DNA of 64,000 nt from Rathayibacter agropyri (GCF_013249015.1 NZ_JABRPL010000006.1:62001-126000); one strand, 5' to 3'; positions 1 through 8,942 are shown, numbered from the stretch's first letter. Notes: generated by a model not told the origin, from the letters alone. Numbers and translations are program-made.

Positions 1-1
1 G

Positions 2-409
2 ATCACGCCGCGTCCAGACGAGGCGTCGACCCGCATCCAGCTCGCCCTCACCGCGGTCGTGGCGGCGCAGGACCAGGTGATCGGCTCCTCCGCAGGGCCG
101 GACAGCGTCATCCGGGGTGCCGCCCTGACCTGCGCAGTCGCCGTCGCGGAGTCGGGGACGGGCTGGGAGGTGACCTCACCCTCCGCTCTTGGTGCCGCCG
201 CGGCCGATCCGGTGTGCAGCCGCGACTGGGCCCGCGCGCAGCGCAGCGCCGCCGCGTGGCGGATCGCCCTACCCGGATTGGTCGACGCCCTGACGGCGCC
301 GGGCCGTCAGGAGGCGGACGCCGCGCGGGAACGTGCTGCAGCCGACTGGTTCGCGGCCTCGACGGGATTCTCGTGGGGCGGCGTCCAACGGCCGGCGCCG
401 CTGCCGTGA
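2..409 (+). CDS. Hypothetical protein, 5' end cut by the window edge
   Basis: An open frame enters from the left edge in frame 2 and stops with TGA at 407-409, giving about 135 visible residues. The piece is rich in Ala, with several Trp and two Cys, and has no membrane segment or motif I recognise. It runs towards rpsO on the other strand, and the hairpin at 428-459 probably ends both transcripts. Function unknown; the amino end and any signal peptide lie outside the window. Confidence 0.6.
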   Translation: MTPRPDEASTRIQLALTAVVAAQDQVIGSSAGPDSVIRGAALTCAVAVAESGTGWEVTSPSALGAAAADPVCSRDWARAQRSAAAWRIALPGLVDALTAPGRQEADAARERAAADWFAASTGFSWGGVQRPAPLP

Positions 410-427
410 CGACCCCGCGAACACAGA

Positions 428-459
428 ACGGGCCGCCCTCCCGAGGGAGGACGGCCCGT
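428..459. terminator. Bidirectional hairpin terminator between convergent genes
   Basis: A GC-rich inverted repeat with 14-nt arms (one C/A mismatch) and a CGAG loop lies between the stop of the partial gene and the stop of rpsO. The minus-strand exit side is moderately T-rich. Position and symmetry fit an intrinsic terminator serving both directions. Confidence 0.7.
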
Positions 460-511
460 CCGGCAAGAAGTTCGCGGTGTCATCGAGACCCCGCGCTCGC
501 TCCGTGAGGAA

Positions 512-781
512 CTAGCGGCGGAGACCGAGACGCTCGATCAGCGAGCGGTAGCGGTTGATGTCCACATCCGACAGGTAGCCGAGGAGTCGACGACGCTGAC
601 CCACGAGCAGCAGCAGCCCACGACGCGAGTGATGGTCGTGCTTGTGCTCCTTGAGGTGCTCGGTGAGGTCCTTGATCCGCTTGGTCAGGACGGCCACCTG
701 CACTTCGGGGGATCCAGTGTCACCCGGGTGGGTCGCGTACTCTTCGATGATCGCCTTCTTGACATCTGCTTCGAGTGCCAT
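512..781 (-). CDS. rpsO: 30S ribosomal protein S15
   Basis: The 89-residue product has the usual S15 length and hallmarks: a GDTGSPEVQ segment, an [12 protein letters not shown] block and a basic [13 protein letters not shown] end. S15 binds the central domain of 16S rRNA and nucleates assembly of the small-subunit platform. The start at 781 ([10 protein letters not shown]) matches the family; an in-frame extension to 856 is non-conserved and was dropped. It stands alone on the minus strand, as rpsO often does. Confidence 0.97.
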   Translation of the reverse strand: MALEADVKKAIIEEYATHPGDTGSPEVQVAVLTKRIKDLTEHLKEHKHDHHSRRGLLLLVGQRRRLLGYLSDVDINRYRSLIERLGLRR

Positions 782-888
782 AGGTGGGATCCCCTCTCTC
801 TCGTTGCGCGGTGCCCGGCGCCTGATGCGTGGGCTCTCTTCATCCGCGGCCGTCAAACGGCAACTGGACGAGCCTACCAGAGCAGCGC

Positions 889-948
889 CAGGAGCCGGTG
901 TTGCCAGGAGTTGGTGTTGTCAGGAGTTGGTGTTGTCAGGAGCCGATG
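889..948. repeat. 16-bp tandem repeat, about 3.7 units
   Basis: Units of CAGGAGTTGGTGTTGT start at 889, 905 and 921, and a diverged partial unit at 937. The last unit overlaps the 3' end of the membrane-protein gene that stops at 936, so copy-number change could move that stop codon. Units 2 and 3 are identical, which suggests recent slippage. Confidence 0.8.
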
Positions 949-1457
949 GCCCGGTTCCAGAGCACGACCAGCCACGGGGAGACGAGCAGTTCCCAGTAGA
1001 TGAGCACGACCGCGTTGAGCACGACACCGATCCAGCCTGCGATAGGCGGGCGCCCCTCGCGGCGGCGCGCCTGGATCGAGGAGATGGCGAGCAGGATCCC
1101 AGCGAGCAGGATCGCGTGCACGAACGCGGTGTATAGGACACCCACGATGAGATCGCTGACGGCCTTATTGCCGGGGTAAGCCCCCAGGGAAATAAGGGCG
1201 TACCAGACGAAGAACGAGAGCGGGACGGCGAACAGCGCGAGCGCGATTGACAGGACGGCCGGTCCGTATCGTCGCCAACCGCCGTGCTCGCTCGCGGCGG
1301 GGTTGCGGGAGGAGCGCCGACCACCGGGGACGACCGCGGCACGGCGTGCGCCTGCCCGAGCGGCGGCGCGCATCGTGCGTCGCAAAGGGGCGGCCCCGGC
1401 TACTGACGGGGCAGGAGGCTCCTCACGCACGGGCGCTTCGTCGGATGACGTGCTCAT
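936..1457 (-). CDS. Conserved hypothetical membrane protein (three predicted TM helices)
   Basis: A 173-residue protein. The first about 75 residues are polar, Ala/Arg-rich and probably cytoplasmic. Three hydrophobic helices follow: one starting near the PAVLSIALALF segment, one around LIVGVLYTAFVHAILLAG and one near the C-terminus. The start at 1457 (MSTSSDEAP) has a GGGGAG ribosome-binding site just upstream; a longer frame lacks one. No enzymatic motif is visible and no family is recognised. The C-terminus falls in a 16-bp tandem repeat. Confidence 0.7.
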   Translation of the reverse strand: MSTSSDEAPVREEPPAPSVAGAAPLRRTMRAAARAGARRAAVVPGGRRSSRNPAASEHGGWRRYGPAVLSIALALFAVPLSFFVWYALISLGAYPGNKAVSDLIVGVLYTAFVHAILLAGILLAISSIQARRREGRPPIAGWIGVVLNAVVLIYWELLVSPWLVVLWNRAIGS

Positions 1458-1530
1458 GCTCCCCACCCTAGGGGATGCCTCCTGGGGTGCCGATCGGCTC
1501 CCTCCCGCCTGGCGCGCGGCACTCAGGAGA

Positions 1531-2251
1531 ATGGGCAGAGTGAGCCAGACCCCGCGCGCCCCGAAGCGCAGCCACGTCCTCGACGTTTCTCCCCTCCGCG
1601 AATCCCCCGCCTTTGCTCGGCTCCGGGCGGGCAACGTGATCTCGGGGATCGGCGGCCAGATGACGATCGTCGCCGTCGGCCCTGCATGTCTATGAGCTCA
1701 CCGGATCGACCCTCACGGTGGCGATGGTCGGCGTGGGTCGCCCTCGTGCCGACGGTGCTCGCCGGACTGTACGGCGGGATGCTCGCCGACGCCGTCGACC
1801 GACGGTTGGTGCTGTTGCTCGCTGCCGTTGTCGCCTGGGCTCGACCGCGGGCATCGCCTCGCTCGCCTGGCTCGGCACCGAGACTCCGCTCTCGCTCTCC
1901 CTGTTGACCGCGACGAACGCGGTGGAACCCGGGACTGATCGCCCTCGCGGCTGTGACTCTGGCGGGAGCCGGAGCGGCCGATAACGTGAGTTCGATCTTC
2001 CGGCAGACGATGCTCCAGACCAGACGATGCTCCAGACCGCTGTGCCCGACAACATGCGCGGACGGCTCCAGGGCGTCTTCATCGTCGTGGTGACCGGCGG
2101 GCCGCGGATCGGCGACCTCTACACCGGCCTCCTCGCGTCGCTCGCGCTACTCTGGCTGCCACCGCTGGCGGGCGGGCTGGCGATCATCGCCGCGGTACTG
2201 CGGCTGCGACCGGGCTTCCGCGCCTACGACGCGCCGCATCCGACGGCCTGA
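1531..2251 (+). pseudogene. Decayed MFS transporter (EntS-like)
   Basis: Pieces of one major-facilitator protein are spread over all three frames. The N-terminal segment has SPAFARLRAGNVISGIGGQM. Then come a shifted ALVPTVLAGLYGGMLADAVDRR piece (loop 2-3 motif) and a last fragment with NMRGRLQGVFIVVVTGGP. Several frameshifts and loss of most of the middle (about 240 codons remain of a usual 400-420) rule out function. The family would be an EntS/MFS_3-like exporter. Confidence 0.8.
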
Positions 2252-2292
2252 CCGAGCCGCTGTTCAGTGGATCGTCGGCCTGGCGACGCAGA

Positions 2293-2571
2293 TCAGTCGC
2301 CCGAGGCCGCGTCCGCTCCACCGCCGTCGGTGAGTTGCTCGTCCGAGATGGCTCCGCTGTCGTCGTCGCGGCCCTTCACCCGCACCGGACGGTAGACGTG
2401 GAACCCGTCGTCGTCGGGCTCACGCTCCCAGACGACCTCGACCTCCTCGCCGTCGATATCGGCCACCCGGGTGAAGGAGCGCTGCGGGGAGCCATCGATG
2501 AGCTCGAGGCGAATGCTTTCCTGCTCCGCTCCGCTGTCCAGGATGGCAGTGTAGGTCGAATTCGTGTCCAT
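2293..2571 (-). CDS. Small acidic hypothetical protein
   Basis: A 92-residue acidic protein with alternating charged beta-strand-like segments (VADIDGEEVEVVWERE) and a Gly/Ala/Asp-rich tail. It has no signal peptide, TM helix or known motif. It ends 42 bp beyond the MFS remnant and starts 76 bp from the divergent pyridoxamine-oxidase-like gene. Codon use matches the neighbours, so it is probably a real gene of unknown function. Confidence 0.6.
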   Translation of the reverse strand: MDTNSTYTAILDSGAEQESIRLELIDGSPQRSFTRVADIDGEEVEVVWEREPDDDGFHVYRPVRVKGRDDDSGAISDEQLTDGGGADAASGD

Positions 2572-2646
2572 CCCTCGACGCTAGACAGGGGCCTAGAGGC
2601 GTCGCCACCCCTTGCGGCCCGCCGCGGTCCGCGTAGCGTCGAGGAC

Positions 2647-3153
2647 ATGACTGAGACCGAGATCGCTCCCGCCGACTCCAACGACCGCGCGCAGATCACC
2701 GAACTCGTGAAGAGCGCGAAGATCGGGCTGCTCACCACCGTCAACGCGACAGGCCAGCTCGTCAGCCGTCCGCTCGCCGCCCAAAACATCGATTTCGACG
2801 GCGAGCTCTGGTTCTTCACGCAGGACCCCTCTCCCAAAGTCGACGACATCCGCGCGACCCCGAGCGTGAACGTGGCGTTCGAGTCGAAGAAGGGCTACCT
2901 CTCAGTCGCGGGATCGGCAACAGTCGTGCACGATCGCGCAAAAGTGAACGAGCTGTGGTCGCCAGCCGTCGCGGGCTGGTTCCCCGACGGCAAGGACGAC
3001 CCGAGCGTCGCGCTGATCCGCGTCGACGCCGAAACCGTCGAGCTGTGGGCGACGAACGAGCCACGCCCGGTCGTGCTCTTCAAGGTCCTCAAGGCGGCGG
3101 TCACCGGCGGACAGCCCACCATAGGCGAGAACCGCACCGTCTCCTTCGACTGA
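2647..3153 (+). CDS. Pyridoxamine 5'-phosphate oxidase family protein (general stress protein 26-like)
   Basis: A 168-residue split-barrel flavin-binding protein. It has the early strand KIGLLTTVNATGQLVSRPLAAQ, the GELWFFTQDPSPKVDDI segment and the VNVAFESKKGYLSVAG segment that characterise the GSP26/PPOX family. These proteins bind FMN or F420 and are stress-associated; a specific substrate cannot be inferred. The start at 2647 is chosen because homology begins there; upstream codons in the same frame overlap the divergent hypothetical gene. A long palindromic repeat follows the stop. Confidence 0.85.
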   Translation: MTETEIAPADSNDRAQITELVKSAKIGLLTTVNATGQLVSRPLAAQNIDFDGELWFFTQDPSPKVDDIRATPSVNVAFESKKGYLSVAGSATVVHDRAKVNELWSPAVAGWFPDGKDDPSVALIRVDAETVELWATNEPRPVVLFKVLKAAVTGGQPTIGENRTVSFD

Positions 3154-3169
3154 CCCGCCCCCTCCCCCT

Positions 3170-3228
3170 CCGCGAGACGCCTCTTGAGTGCGCCCGGGGT
3201 GTCGCGTACTCAAGTGGCATCTCGCGGG
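3170..3228. repeat. Intergenic palindrome family, copy 1
   Basis: An imperfect palindrome with outer arms CGCGAGACGCC and GGCATCTCGCG and inner arms CTTGAGTGCG and CGTACTCAAG, lying between two convergent stop codons (3153 and 3246). Related copies occur at 17785, 48054 and 53094. It could act as a bidirectional transcript end or as a REP-like mobile palindrome. Confidence 0.8.
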
Positions 3229-3245
3229 GAGCGAAGGGTGTGGGC

Positions 3246-5246
3246 CTAGGGGCAGAATGTCTGCGGCGTGTGGCCCGCTACTGTTGCGACGGCGCAGCCG
3301 GCGGCGGCTTCAGGTGCATCCGTGCTGCCGAAATTGACGGTGACCGTGAGCGACGCAGGCGCGTCCTCGTCGCCGAACGAGGTGCGCTGCACGTCAGGCG
3401 AGATGCGTTCGAATGACGTCAGTGGATCTGTGCCGGCAGCGTCCTGCAGAACAGTGAAGAACGCTTGCATTGCCGCGATCTGCTGACCGTGCTCGTCGAG
3501 GAGGCGGTGATCCAGCGAGAGCATTGCCGGTGTGTTGTTGAGTAGGTTGACGAGGGTGCGCTCCTTCTCGAGTCCCTCAAACTTATAAAGGCCCATCTCC
3601 CATCGGTCAGTGGAGACGACAGAGTCATGCAGAACCGTTTCGTAGAGCGGTACGCGGAAGCGAGGATCGACCATCTCCTTGGCGAGGGCATCGGAGAGTT
3701 TCACAGGCTTGAAGAAAAAGGTCGGACGTTCGTCGGGCCAGTAGGCACCCCACTGCTTCTTGTCCTTCTGCAGCATCCAGATACCGGTCGAGAGCGCCGT
3801 GCTCGATCCGTGGGAGTAGCTGAGCGCGTGGTTCGCCCACCACTCGGCCTTCTCGGAACCGACAACGAGCGGCTTTCCGTCGGAGAATTGCCCGGCAGCG
3901 AGTTTCCCGAGACGATCAATACGATTCTGACGGTCTTCCGCCCGTGTCTGCGGGTGACTCGGCGTGAAGTCGTGAGCGAGGTCACCCGTGGAGTCGACGT
4001 CGAGGAAGTAGGAGGTCACGCCGTTTGCCGAGAGTTGCCGAACGCGGTCGGTGATCACGCCTTTCTCAGCTTCCGCGGTGGCCATTGCCGAACTGCTCAG
4101 CGTGCATCCTCGGCCTTGGAAACCTTTGAGGGAGACGCCGTTCGCATCCGTGACGCAGCCGTTCGGCCAGATGTCGCCGGGCCACACGCTCGTCAAACTG
4201 TCGGACGAAGCCGGGTCCTGGGCGTTTTCCCACGTGTCGTAGGGGGCCGCGAGATAGCCGGCATCGTTCGCTGCCTTCACGGTCGCCGGGCTCATTGATG
4301 TGGTGCCGGTATTGTATCCGAGCCACGCGTTCCGAATACCGAGGTCCTGCAGCCGACCGATTATGGTCGGGTCGTCACCGTCCCCCCAGAGATAGCCGTG
4401 AAATGCTCCGATGAGTTTACGGTTCTCCGGATTCGCGGCGATTTTCTCATCGAGCGTCGTGATACCTCCCCGTGAAAGCAGAAGGCGACGGTAGTCCTGG
4501 GCTGCTGCGACGGGATTGCCGTCTGTGGCGGCCATAGTGACCCGGAACTTCGACGTCTGGAGGGTGCTATCGAAGGTGTGCTCGGCCGACGCAGTTAGAC
4601 GGTCATTCTTCGGAGCGAAGGTGACCTGTGTGCCGATGTCTGTGTCGGCGTCCACGATGTAGCTCACGCCGGAATCGGCGAGGGTCGTCCCCCAGAACGG
4701 CATGGTGAAGTTATCGGTCATGTTCCACGGATTTTGAGTGAGCTGCGCGTCCTCGGACCACCAGAACTGGTCATCGACCGGAATCGACTGGCCCTCACCG
4801 TTCGGGAATTCAATCGACCGTGTCGTTGATTCCGTCGCCGTGACGGGCCAGGTGATGGCGCGGTTCGTCGGGGAATCGAGTTCAATGCCCAGGCGGCCGT
4901 CCTGTTCTGAGACCTGGACACGGAGGTCCGAGTTCGCGTAGCCCCAGGAAAGAGTCCCCTCGCCTCCGACGGCCAACGACGTGGGCTGTCCGAGGTCGCT
5001 CGGCGTCGGGGCGGACCAGACGACCGGAGGACCCGAGGTCGGGAGGAAAGTGACGGCAAGAGTCCCGGGATCGATCGCGGCGGCGCCTCCGTCGATTGGG
5101 ATCGTGAGAGGGGCGGAGACGTCGGCCGCGGCCGGAGACTCACCCATCCCGGAGGCCAGGTGGATCCCACCGGCGACCAGAGCGAGCGAGAGTGTTGCTC
5201 CGAGGCGCGCCGACCATCGATGCGTACGTGTTGGTGGAGTGATCAT
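3246..5246 (-). CDS. Secreted glycoside hydrolase-like protein
   Basis: A 666-residue protein with a secretion signal: basic start (RTHRWSARLG), hydrophobic LSLALVAGGIHLA, then an Ala-rich cleavage region near ESPAAADVSA. A beta-rich N-terminal part precedes a barrel-like region with GAFHGYLWGDGDD, LGIRNAWLGYNT and FLDVDSTGDLAHDF, where the Asp residues resemble catalytic-nucleophile strands of retaining glycosidases. This resembles large GH101/DUF5696-type sugar hydrolases, but I cannot fix the family. The start at 5246 gives a proper signal peptide; the longer frame to 5420 does not. No partner gene is adjacent. Probable role: breakdown of an extracellular glycan. Confidence 0.6.
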   Translation of the reverse strand: MITPPTRTHRWSARLGATLSLALVAGGIHLASGMGESPAAADVSAPLTIPIDGGAAAIDPGTLAVTFLPTSGPPVVWSAPTPSDLGQPTSLAVGGEGTLSWGYANSDLRVQVSEQDGRLGIELDSPTNRAITWPVTATESTTRSIEFPNGEGQSIPVDDQFWWSEDAQLTQNPWNMTDNFTMPFWGTTLADSGVSYIVDADTDIGTQVTFAPKNDRLTASAEHTFDSTLQTSKFRVTMAATDGNPVAAAQDYRRLLLSRGGITTLDEKIAANPENRKLIGAFHGYLWGDGDDPTIIGRLQDLGIRNAWLGYNTGTTSMSPATVKAANDAGYLAAPYDTWENAQDPASSDSLTSVWPGDIWPNGCVTDANGVSLKGFQGRGCTLSSSAMATAEAEKGVITDRVRQLSANGVTSYFLDVDSTGDLAHDFTPSHPQTRAEDRQNRIDRLGKLAAGQFSDGKPLVVGSEKAEWWANHALSYSHGSSTALSTGIWMLQKDKKQWGAYWPDERPTFFFKPVKLSDALAKEMVDPRFRVPLYETVLHDSVVSTDRWEMGLYKFEGLEKERTLVNLLNNTPAMLSLDHRLLDEHGQQIAAMQAFFTVLQDAAGTDPLTSFERISPDVQRTSFGDEDAPASLTVTVNFGSTDAPEAAAGCAVATVAGHTPQTFCP

Positions 5247-5452
5247 GCGGGCATGCTGCTCGGCAATGGTGAAACGAACGTGAAGCCAGGGTCGTCCCCG
5301 GTTGCCCAGGCCGCTGTAGCACTCTCCCGGTCTGCAGAGGCAGACGACATTCCTCGCCCGCAGAGCGGCCTTCTCGATGGTGGGACTGGCGCGACCTCCC
5401 CGACGACCCGAGGGACCCATCGTGGACGCTGACGACGGGGAAGGAGCGGGCC

Positions 5453-6181
5453 TCAGGCGCCGCCGAAGCGCTCCGTGCGGATACGCGCGGGGGCGTGGCC
5501 CTGCTCAACCAGGGCGGTGGCGACCGCCTCGACGAACGAGGTCGGGCCGCACACGTAGACGGTGGGCTCGAGCGCGACCGGCAGCGCGGCCGCGGCGAGC
5601 AGTTCCGGAGTGACGCGGCCGGCCGAGCGCGCGGCTCCCGGTGGCGCCACCCGGGTGAAGACATGGTCGACCGCGACCCCACCCGAGCCGGCGGGCTGCT
5701 CGGCGAGCGCCGCCAACTCCTCGCGGTAGTAGGCGAACACGGGCGAGCGGACTGAGTAGAGCAGCTGCATCCGCGCCGCGCTCCCGGCTCGCGCGTGCTC
5801 GCGCGCCATCGCCATCAGCGGCACCACGCCGCTCCCGCCCGCGATCAGCTGCACCGGCTCGGTCTGCTCGGGTCGCCACACGAACCAGCCGCCGACCGGC
5901 CCACGGACCTCGAGCCGGTCACCCGGCTCCAGAACGTCGACCAGGTACGGCGAGACCTCGCCGTCCTCGAGCCGCTCGATCGCCAGCTCGACCCTCTCGC
6001 CCTCGGCGGGCGCGCCGATCGAGTACGAGCGGCTCGCCTGGTAGCCGTCGGGAGCGGTCAGTCGCACGTCGAGGTGCTGCCCGGCCAGGTGACCCGGCCA
6101 GCCGGGAACGCGGAGTGAGAGCAGGCGCGCAGTGGGCGTGAGCGGGGTGACCGAGTCGGCCACCGCCTCCGTCCACCTCAC
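5453..6181 (-). CDS. FAD/NAD(P)-binding oxidoreductase (ferredoxin reductase-like)
   Basis: A 242-residue flavoprotein reductase. An FAD-binding barrel has RSYSIGA (the RxYS FAD motif) near residue 53, and an NAD(P)-binding half has IAGGSGVVPLMAM and VYVCGPTSFVEA. It lacks a 2Fe-2S domain. The GTG start at 6181 overlaps the stop of the upstream molybdoenzyme gene (GTGA), so the two are translationally coupled. This flavoprotein probably passes electrons to or from the molybdenum enzyme. Confidence 0.85.
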   Translation of the reverse strand: MRWTEAVADSVTPLTPTARLLSLRVPGWPGHLAGQHLDVRLTAPDGYQASRSYSIGAPAEGERVELAIERLEDGEVSPYLVDVLEPGDRLEVRGPVGGWFVWRPEQTEPVQLIAGGSGVVPLMAMAREHARAGSAARMQLLYSVRSPVFAYYREELAALAEQPAGSGGVAVDHVFTRVAPPGAARSAGRVTPELLAAAALPVALEPTVYVCGPTSFVEAVATALVEQGHAPARIRTERFGGA

Positions 6182-6762
6182 CAGTAGCGCTCCTCGGTCC
6201 ACGGATCCCCGTGCATGTGATAGCCGTTCTGCTCCCAGAAGCCGGGCTCGTCCCCCGGCATCAGGCGCAGCGTCCTGACCCACTTCGCGCTCTTCCAGAA
6301 GTAGAGGTGCGGCACCAGCAGCCGGGCCGGGCCGCCGTGCTCGGCGGCGAGCGGCTTCCCGTCGAACTCAGTGGCGACCCACGCCTTCCCGCCGCGGATC
6401 TCGGCGAGTGGGAGGTTGGTGGTGTAGCCGCCGAAGCTCTGCGCCATCACGAAGCCGGCGTCGCTCTGGATGCCCTCGAGCAGGGTGTCGACCGAGACGC
6501 CCCGCCAGCTGGTGCCGAGCTTCGACCAGCGCGTCACGCAGTGGATGTCGGTGTGCACGTCCTCGTGCGGAAGCTGGGCAAACTGCTCCCAGGTCCAGCG
6601 GCGAACGCCGGCCGGTCCGCCGTCGATCGAGAAGGCCCACTCGTGGATGTTCGGAGTCGGGCCGATCGAGAGCACGGGGAAGCCACTCTCGAGGTACTGG
6701 CCAGGCGGGAGGTCGGGATTCGTCTCCCGCTTACCCAAGAAGCCCCGCGTAATGATGCCCAT
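6178..6762 (-). CDS. Sulfite oxidase-like molybdopterin oxidoreductase
   Basis: A 194-residue protein of the oxidoreductase molybdopterin-binding superfamily (SuoX/MsrP type). It contains DIHCVTRWSKLGTSWRGVSV, whose Cys is the expected Mo ligand, and AEHGGPARLLVPHLYFWKSAKWV, typical of YedY-like proteins. It has no Tat signal, so it is likely cytoplasmic, unlike MsrP. It forms an operon with the downstream flavin reductase. Substrate unknown. Confidence 0.88.
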   Translation of the reverse strand: MGIITRGFLGKRETNPDLPPGQYLESGFPVLSIGPTPNIHEWAFSIDGGPAGVRRWTWEQFAQLPHEDVHTDIHCVTRWSKLGTSWRGVSVDTLLEGIQSDAGFVMAQSFGGYTTNLPLAEIRGGKAWVATEFDGKPLAAEHGGPARLLVPHLYFWKSAKWVRTLRLMPGDEPGFWEQNGYHMHGDPWTEERYW

Positions 6763-6907
6763 GTCCGCCCTCGTGTCTTCGGGGCAGGACCCCGCTTCGC
6801 TGGAAACCGCTCGTTTCGCCCACGCTACCGCTCGCCCGGCTTTACAGCATCAGGGGCCATCAGGACGACCCCGCGACCGTGTCGGAGGTCGATGCGAGGA
6901 TCACCCC

Positions 6908-7978
6908 ATGAGACACACTGTCGTGCCGCCGTATCTCCTCGTCCGCATCGCCCGTCTCGACGACCCCGCGTTCGAGAGGGCCGCACGGGCGGCGAGCCGC
7001 TCCCTAAAGCAGGACGTGCCCTTCCGCCGCGTTCGCCCGGGCGAGCCCGCCCCCGGTCACGGCGGACCGACCGCCACAGCCATGCCCTCGCCGCGTAATC
7101 GGGTGCAGTCGCTACAGCGCACTATCGGCGATGCACGGACCACTCAGACCCTTCCGGGCGCCGTTGTTCGCCGCGAGGGCGAGCCGGCCACGGGGGACGC
7201 AGCGGCCGACGAGGCCTACGACGGCCTCGGCGCGATGTCGACGTTCCTGCGGGAGGCGTACGGCCGCGACTCCATCGACGACGCCTGGCTGCCGTTGGAT
7301 GCGACGGTGCACTACGGGGACGAGTACGACAACGCCTTCTGGGACGGCTCGCGGATGGTCTTCGGCGACGGCGACGGCCAGGTCTTCCGGCGCTTCACCG
7401 TCTCGCAGAGCGTGATCGGCCATGAACTCGCGCACGGCATCACCGCATATACGGCCAACCTCGTCTACCGCGGCCAGTCGGGCGCACTCAACGAGTCAAT
7501 CTCGGACGTGTTCGGCGCCCTGCTCGAACAGTTCGGCTCCGGCCACAGCGCGGAGGACGCGAGCTGGCTGATTGGCGAGGGCCTGTTCACCGACGAAGTG
7601 CAGGGCACGGCGCTGCGCTCGATGATCGCCCCGGGCACCGCGTACGACGACGACGTACTCGGCTCCGATCCCCAGCCCGGCTCGATGGCCGACTACGTCG
7701 ACACGGAGGACGACAACGGCGGCGTGCACATCAACTCCGGCATCCCCAACCGCGCCTTCGCCGTGGCGGCGACCACCCTCCGGGGGCACGCGTGGGAGCG
7801 GGCGGGGCAGGTCTGGTACGACGTGCTGACCGGGGGCGTACTCACGGCAACGGCCGACTTCGAGGACTTCGCGGCGCTCACCGTCGCTGCGGCGGCACAG
7901 CGCTACGGGCCCGACTCCGAGGTCGACGCCGCGGTGCGCACGGGCTGGACGACGGTGGGGGTCGTACTAGCGGAGTGA
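6908..7978 (+). CDS. M4 family metalloprotease, protealysin-like
   Basis: A 356-residue thermolysin-family zinc protease. Zinc ligands are in HELAH (about residue 175) and NESISD (downstream Glu); the catalytic His region is HINSGIPNRAF. The short N-terminal propeptide begins with VPPYLL, the PPYL motif of protealysin-type precursors, and there is no secretion signal. The start at 6908 precedes this motif directly. Protealysins mature autocatalytically and often lie beside a small inhibitor gene, here 36 bp downstream. The product may act inside the cell or leave by a non-classical route. Confidence 0.93.
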   Translation: MRHTVVPPYLLVRIARLDDPAFERAARAASRSLKQDVPFRRVRPGEPAPGHGGPTATAMPSPRNRVQSLQRTIGDARTTQTLPGAVVRREGEPATGDAAADEAYDGLGAMSTFLREAYGRDSIDDAWLPLDATVHYGDEYDNAFWDGSRMVFGDGDGQVFRRFTVSQSVIGHELAHGITAYTANLVYRGQSGALNESISDVFGALLEQFGSGHSAEDASWLIGEGLFTDEVQGTALRSMIAPGTAYDDDVLGSDPQPGSMADYVDTEDDNGGVHINSGIPNRAFAVAATTLRGHAWERAGQVWYDVLTGGVLTATADFEDFAALTVAAAAQRYGPDSEVDAAVRTGWTTVGVVLAE

Positions 7979-8014
7979 GGCACCGACCGCTTCCCGGCGG
8001 GTAGCATCGCGCGC

Positions 8015-8284
8015 ATGGACGTCATCGTGTCGCGCAGTGGCGGCTTCGCCGGGCTCCGCCGCGTGTGGCGGGTCGACGTCGAGCAGCAGCCCGACGAACG
8101 CGCTTGGCTCGACCTCCTCCGCTCGCTGCCGTGGGACGACTCCGACGCCGACTCCCCTGGCCGAGCCGACCGCTTCGTCTACGAGATCCGCGTGCAGACG
8201 CATCGCGTGCGCCTCGGCGAGACCGAACTCGACGGCGCCTGGCGCGAGCTGGTCGACCGCGTGAAGAAGGCGCAGCCCCGCTAG
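8015..8284 (+). CDS. Emfourin-like inhibitor of the M4 protease
   Basis: An 89-residue protein starting MDVIVSRSGGFAGLRR, with a central Trp-Asp block (LPWDDSDADS), strand FVYEIRVQTH and a C-terminal helix ending VDRVKKAQPR. Size, SRSGGFAG start and position immediately after a protealysin-type gene match emfourin, the protein inhibitor co-encoded with protealysin in Serratia. It would bind the active site and keep the protease silent in the cytoplasm. It is probably co-transcribed with the protease gene. Confidence 0.8.
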   Translation: MDVIVSRSGGFAGLRRVWRVDVEQQPDERAWLDLLRSLPWDDSDADSPGRADRFVYEIRVQTHRVRLGETELDGAWRELVDRVKKAQPR

Positions 8285-8312
8285 GAGCTGCGCCTTCGTC
8301 GTGGGCTCGGGG

Positions 8313-8687
8313 CTACTTGGTACCGAGCAGGTCGATCATGAAGATCAGGGTCTTGCCCGAGAGGGGGTGCCCGCCGCCGGCCGGGCCGTAGGCCAGCGCG
8401 GGCGGGCAGACCAGCTTGCGACGGCCGCCGACCTTCATGCCGGGGATGCCCTGCTGCCAACCGCGGATCAGGTTGTTCAGAGGGAAGTTGATCGACTGGT
8501 TACGACTCCACGAGGAGTCGAATTCTTCGCCAGTGTCGTACTCGACGCCGAGGTAGTGCACCTCGACGGTCGAACCGGGCTGCGCCTCTGCGCCGTCGCC
8601 GATCACGATGTCCTCGACGACGAGGGAGTCGGGGGCCGGTCCCTCGGGGGCGTCGACCTCGGGCTTGGTCAGGTTTTCACTGCTCAT
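8313..8687 (-). CDS. FKBP-type peptidyl-prolyl cis-trans isomerase
   Basis: A 124-residue single-domain FKBP with VHYLGVEYDTGEEFDSSW, the IRGWQQGIPGMKVGGRRKL core and LAYGPAGGG...LIFMIDLL at the end. The tryptophan and tyrosine residues lining the usual active site are present. There is no signal peptide or lipobox, so it is probably a cytoplasmic folding catalyst. It converges with the emfourin gene. Confidence 0.95.
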   Translation of the reverse strand: MSSENLTKPEVDAPEGPAPDSLVVEDIVIGDGAEAQPGSTVEVHYLGVEYDTGEEFDSSWSRNQSINFPLNNLIRGWQQGIPGMKVGGRRKLVCPPALAYGPAGGGHPLSGKTLIFMIDLLGTK

Positions 8688-8942
8688 GCTCCAATCCTAG
8701 GGCGGAGCCGTGCACGACGAAGGAGAGGGAAGTGGCGCGGGACGAGCGCCCGACGCCGACGCCGTCAGAAACACCACGGACCTCAACATCCGCAGAGCCG
8801 TACCGGCTCCGCCGAGCAGGAACGCGTGATCGCCACGCACGGCCGGCCAGGAGTCAGCGTAGTTTTCGCGCCACGCTCACGGCACTGCAGGCGCCATCAC
8901 TACGCTCTCCTCGGCCGGGACCACTCCCGGCGACTTCGGAGG

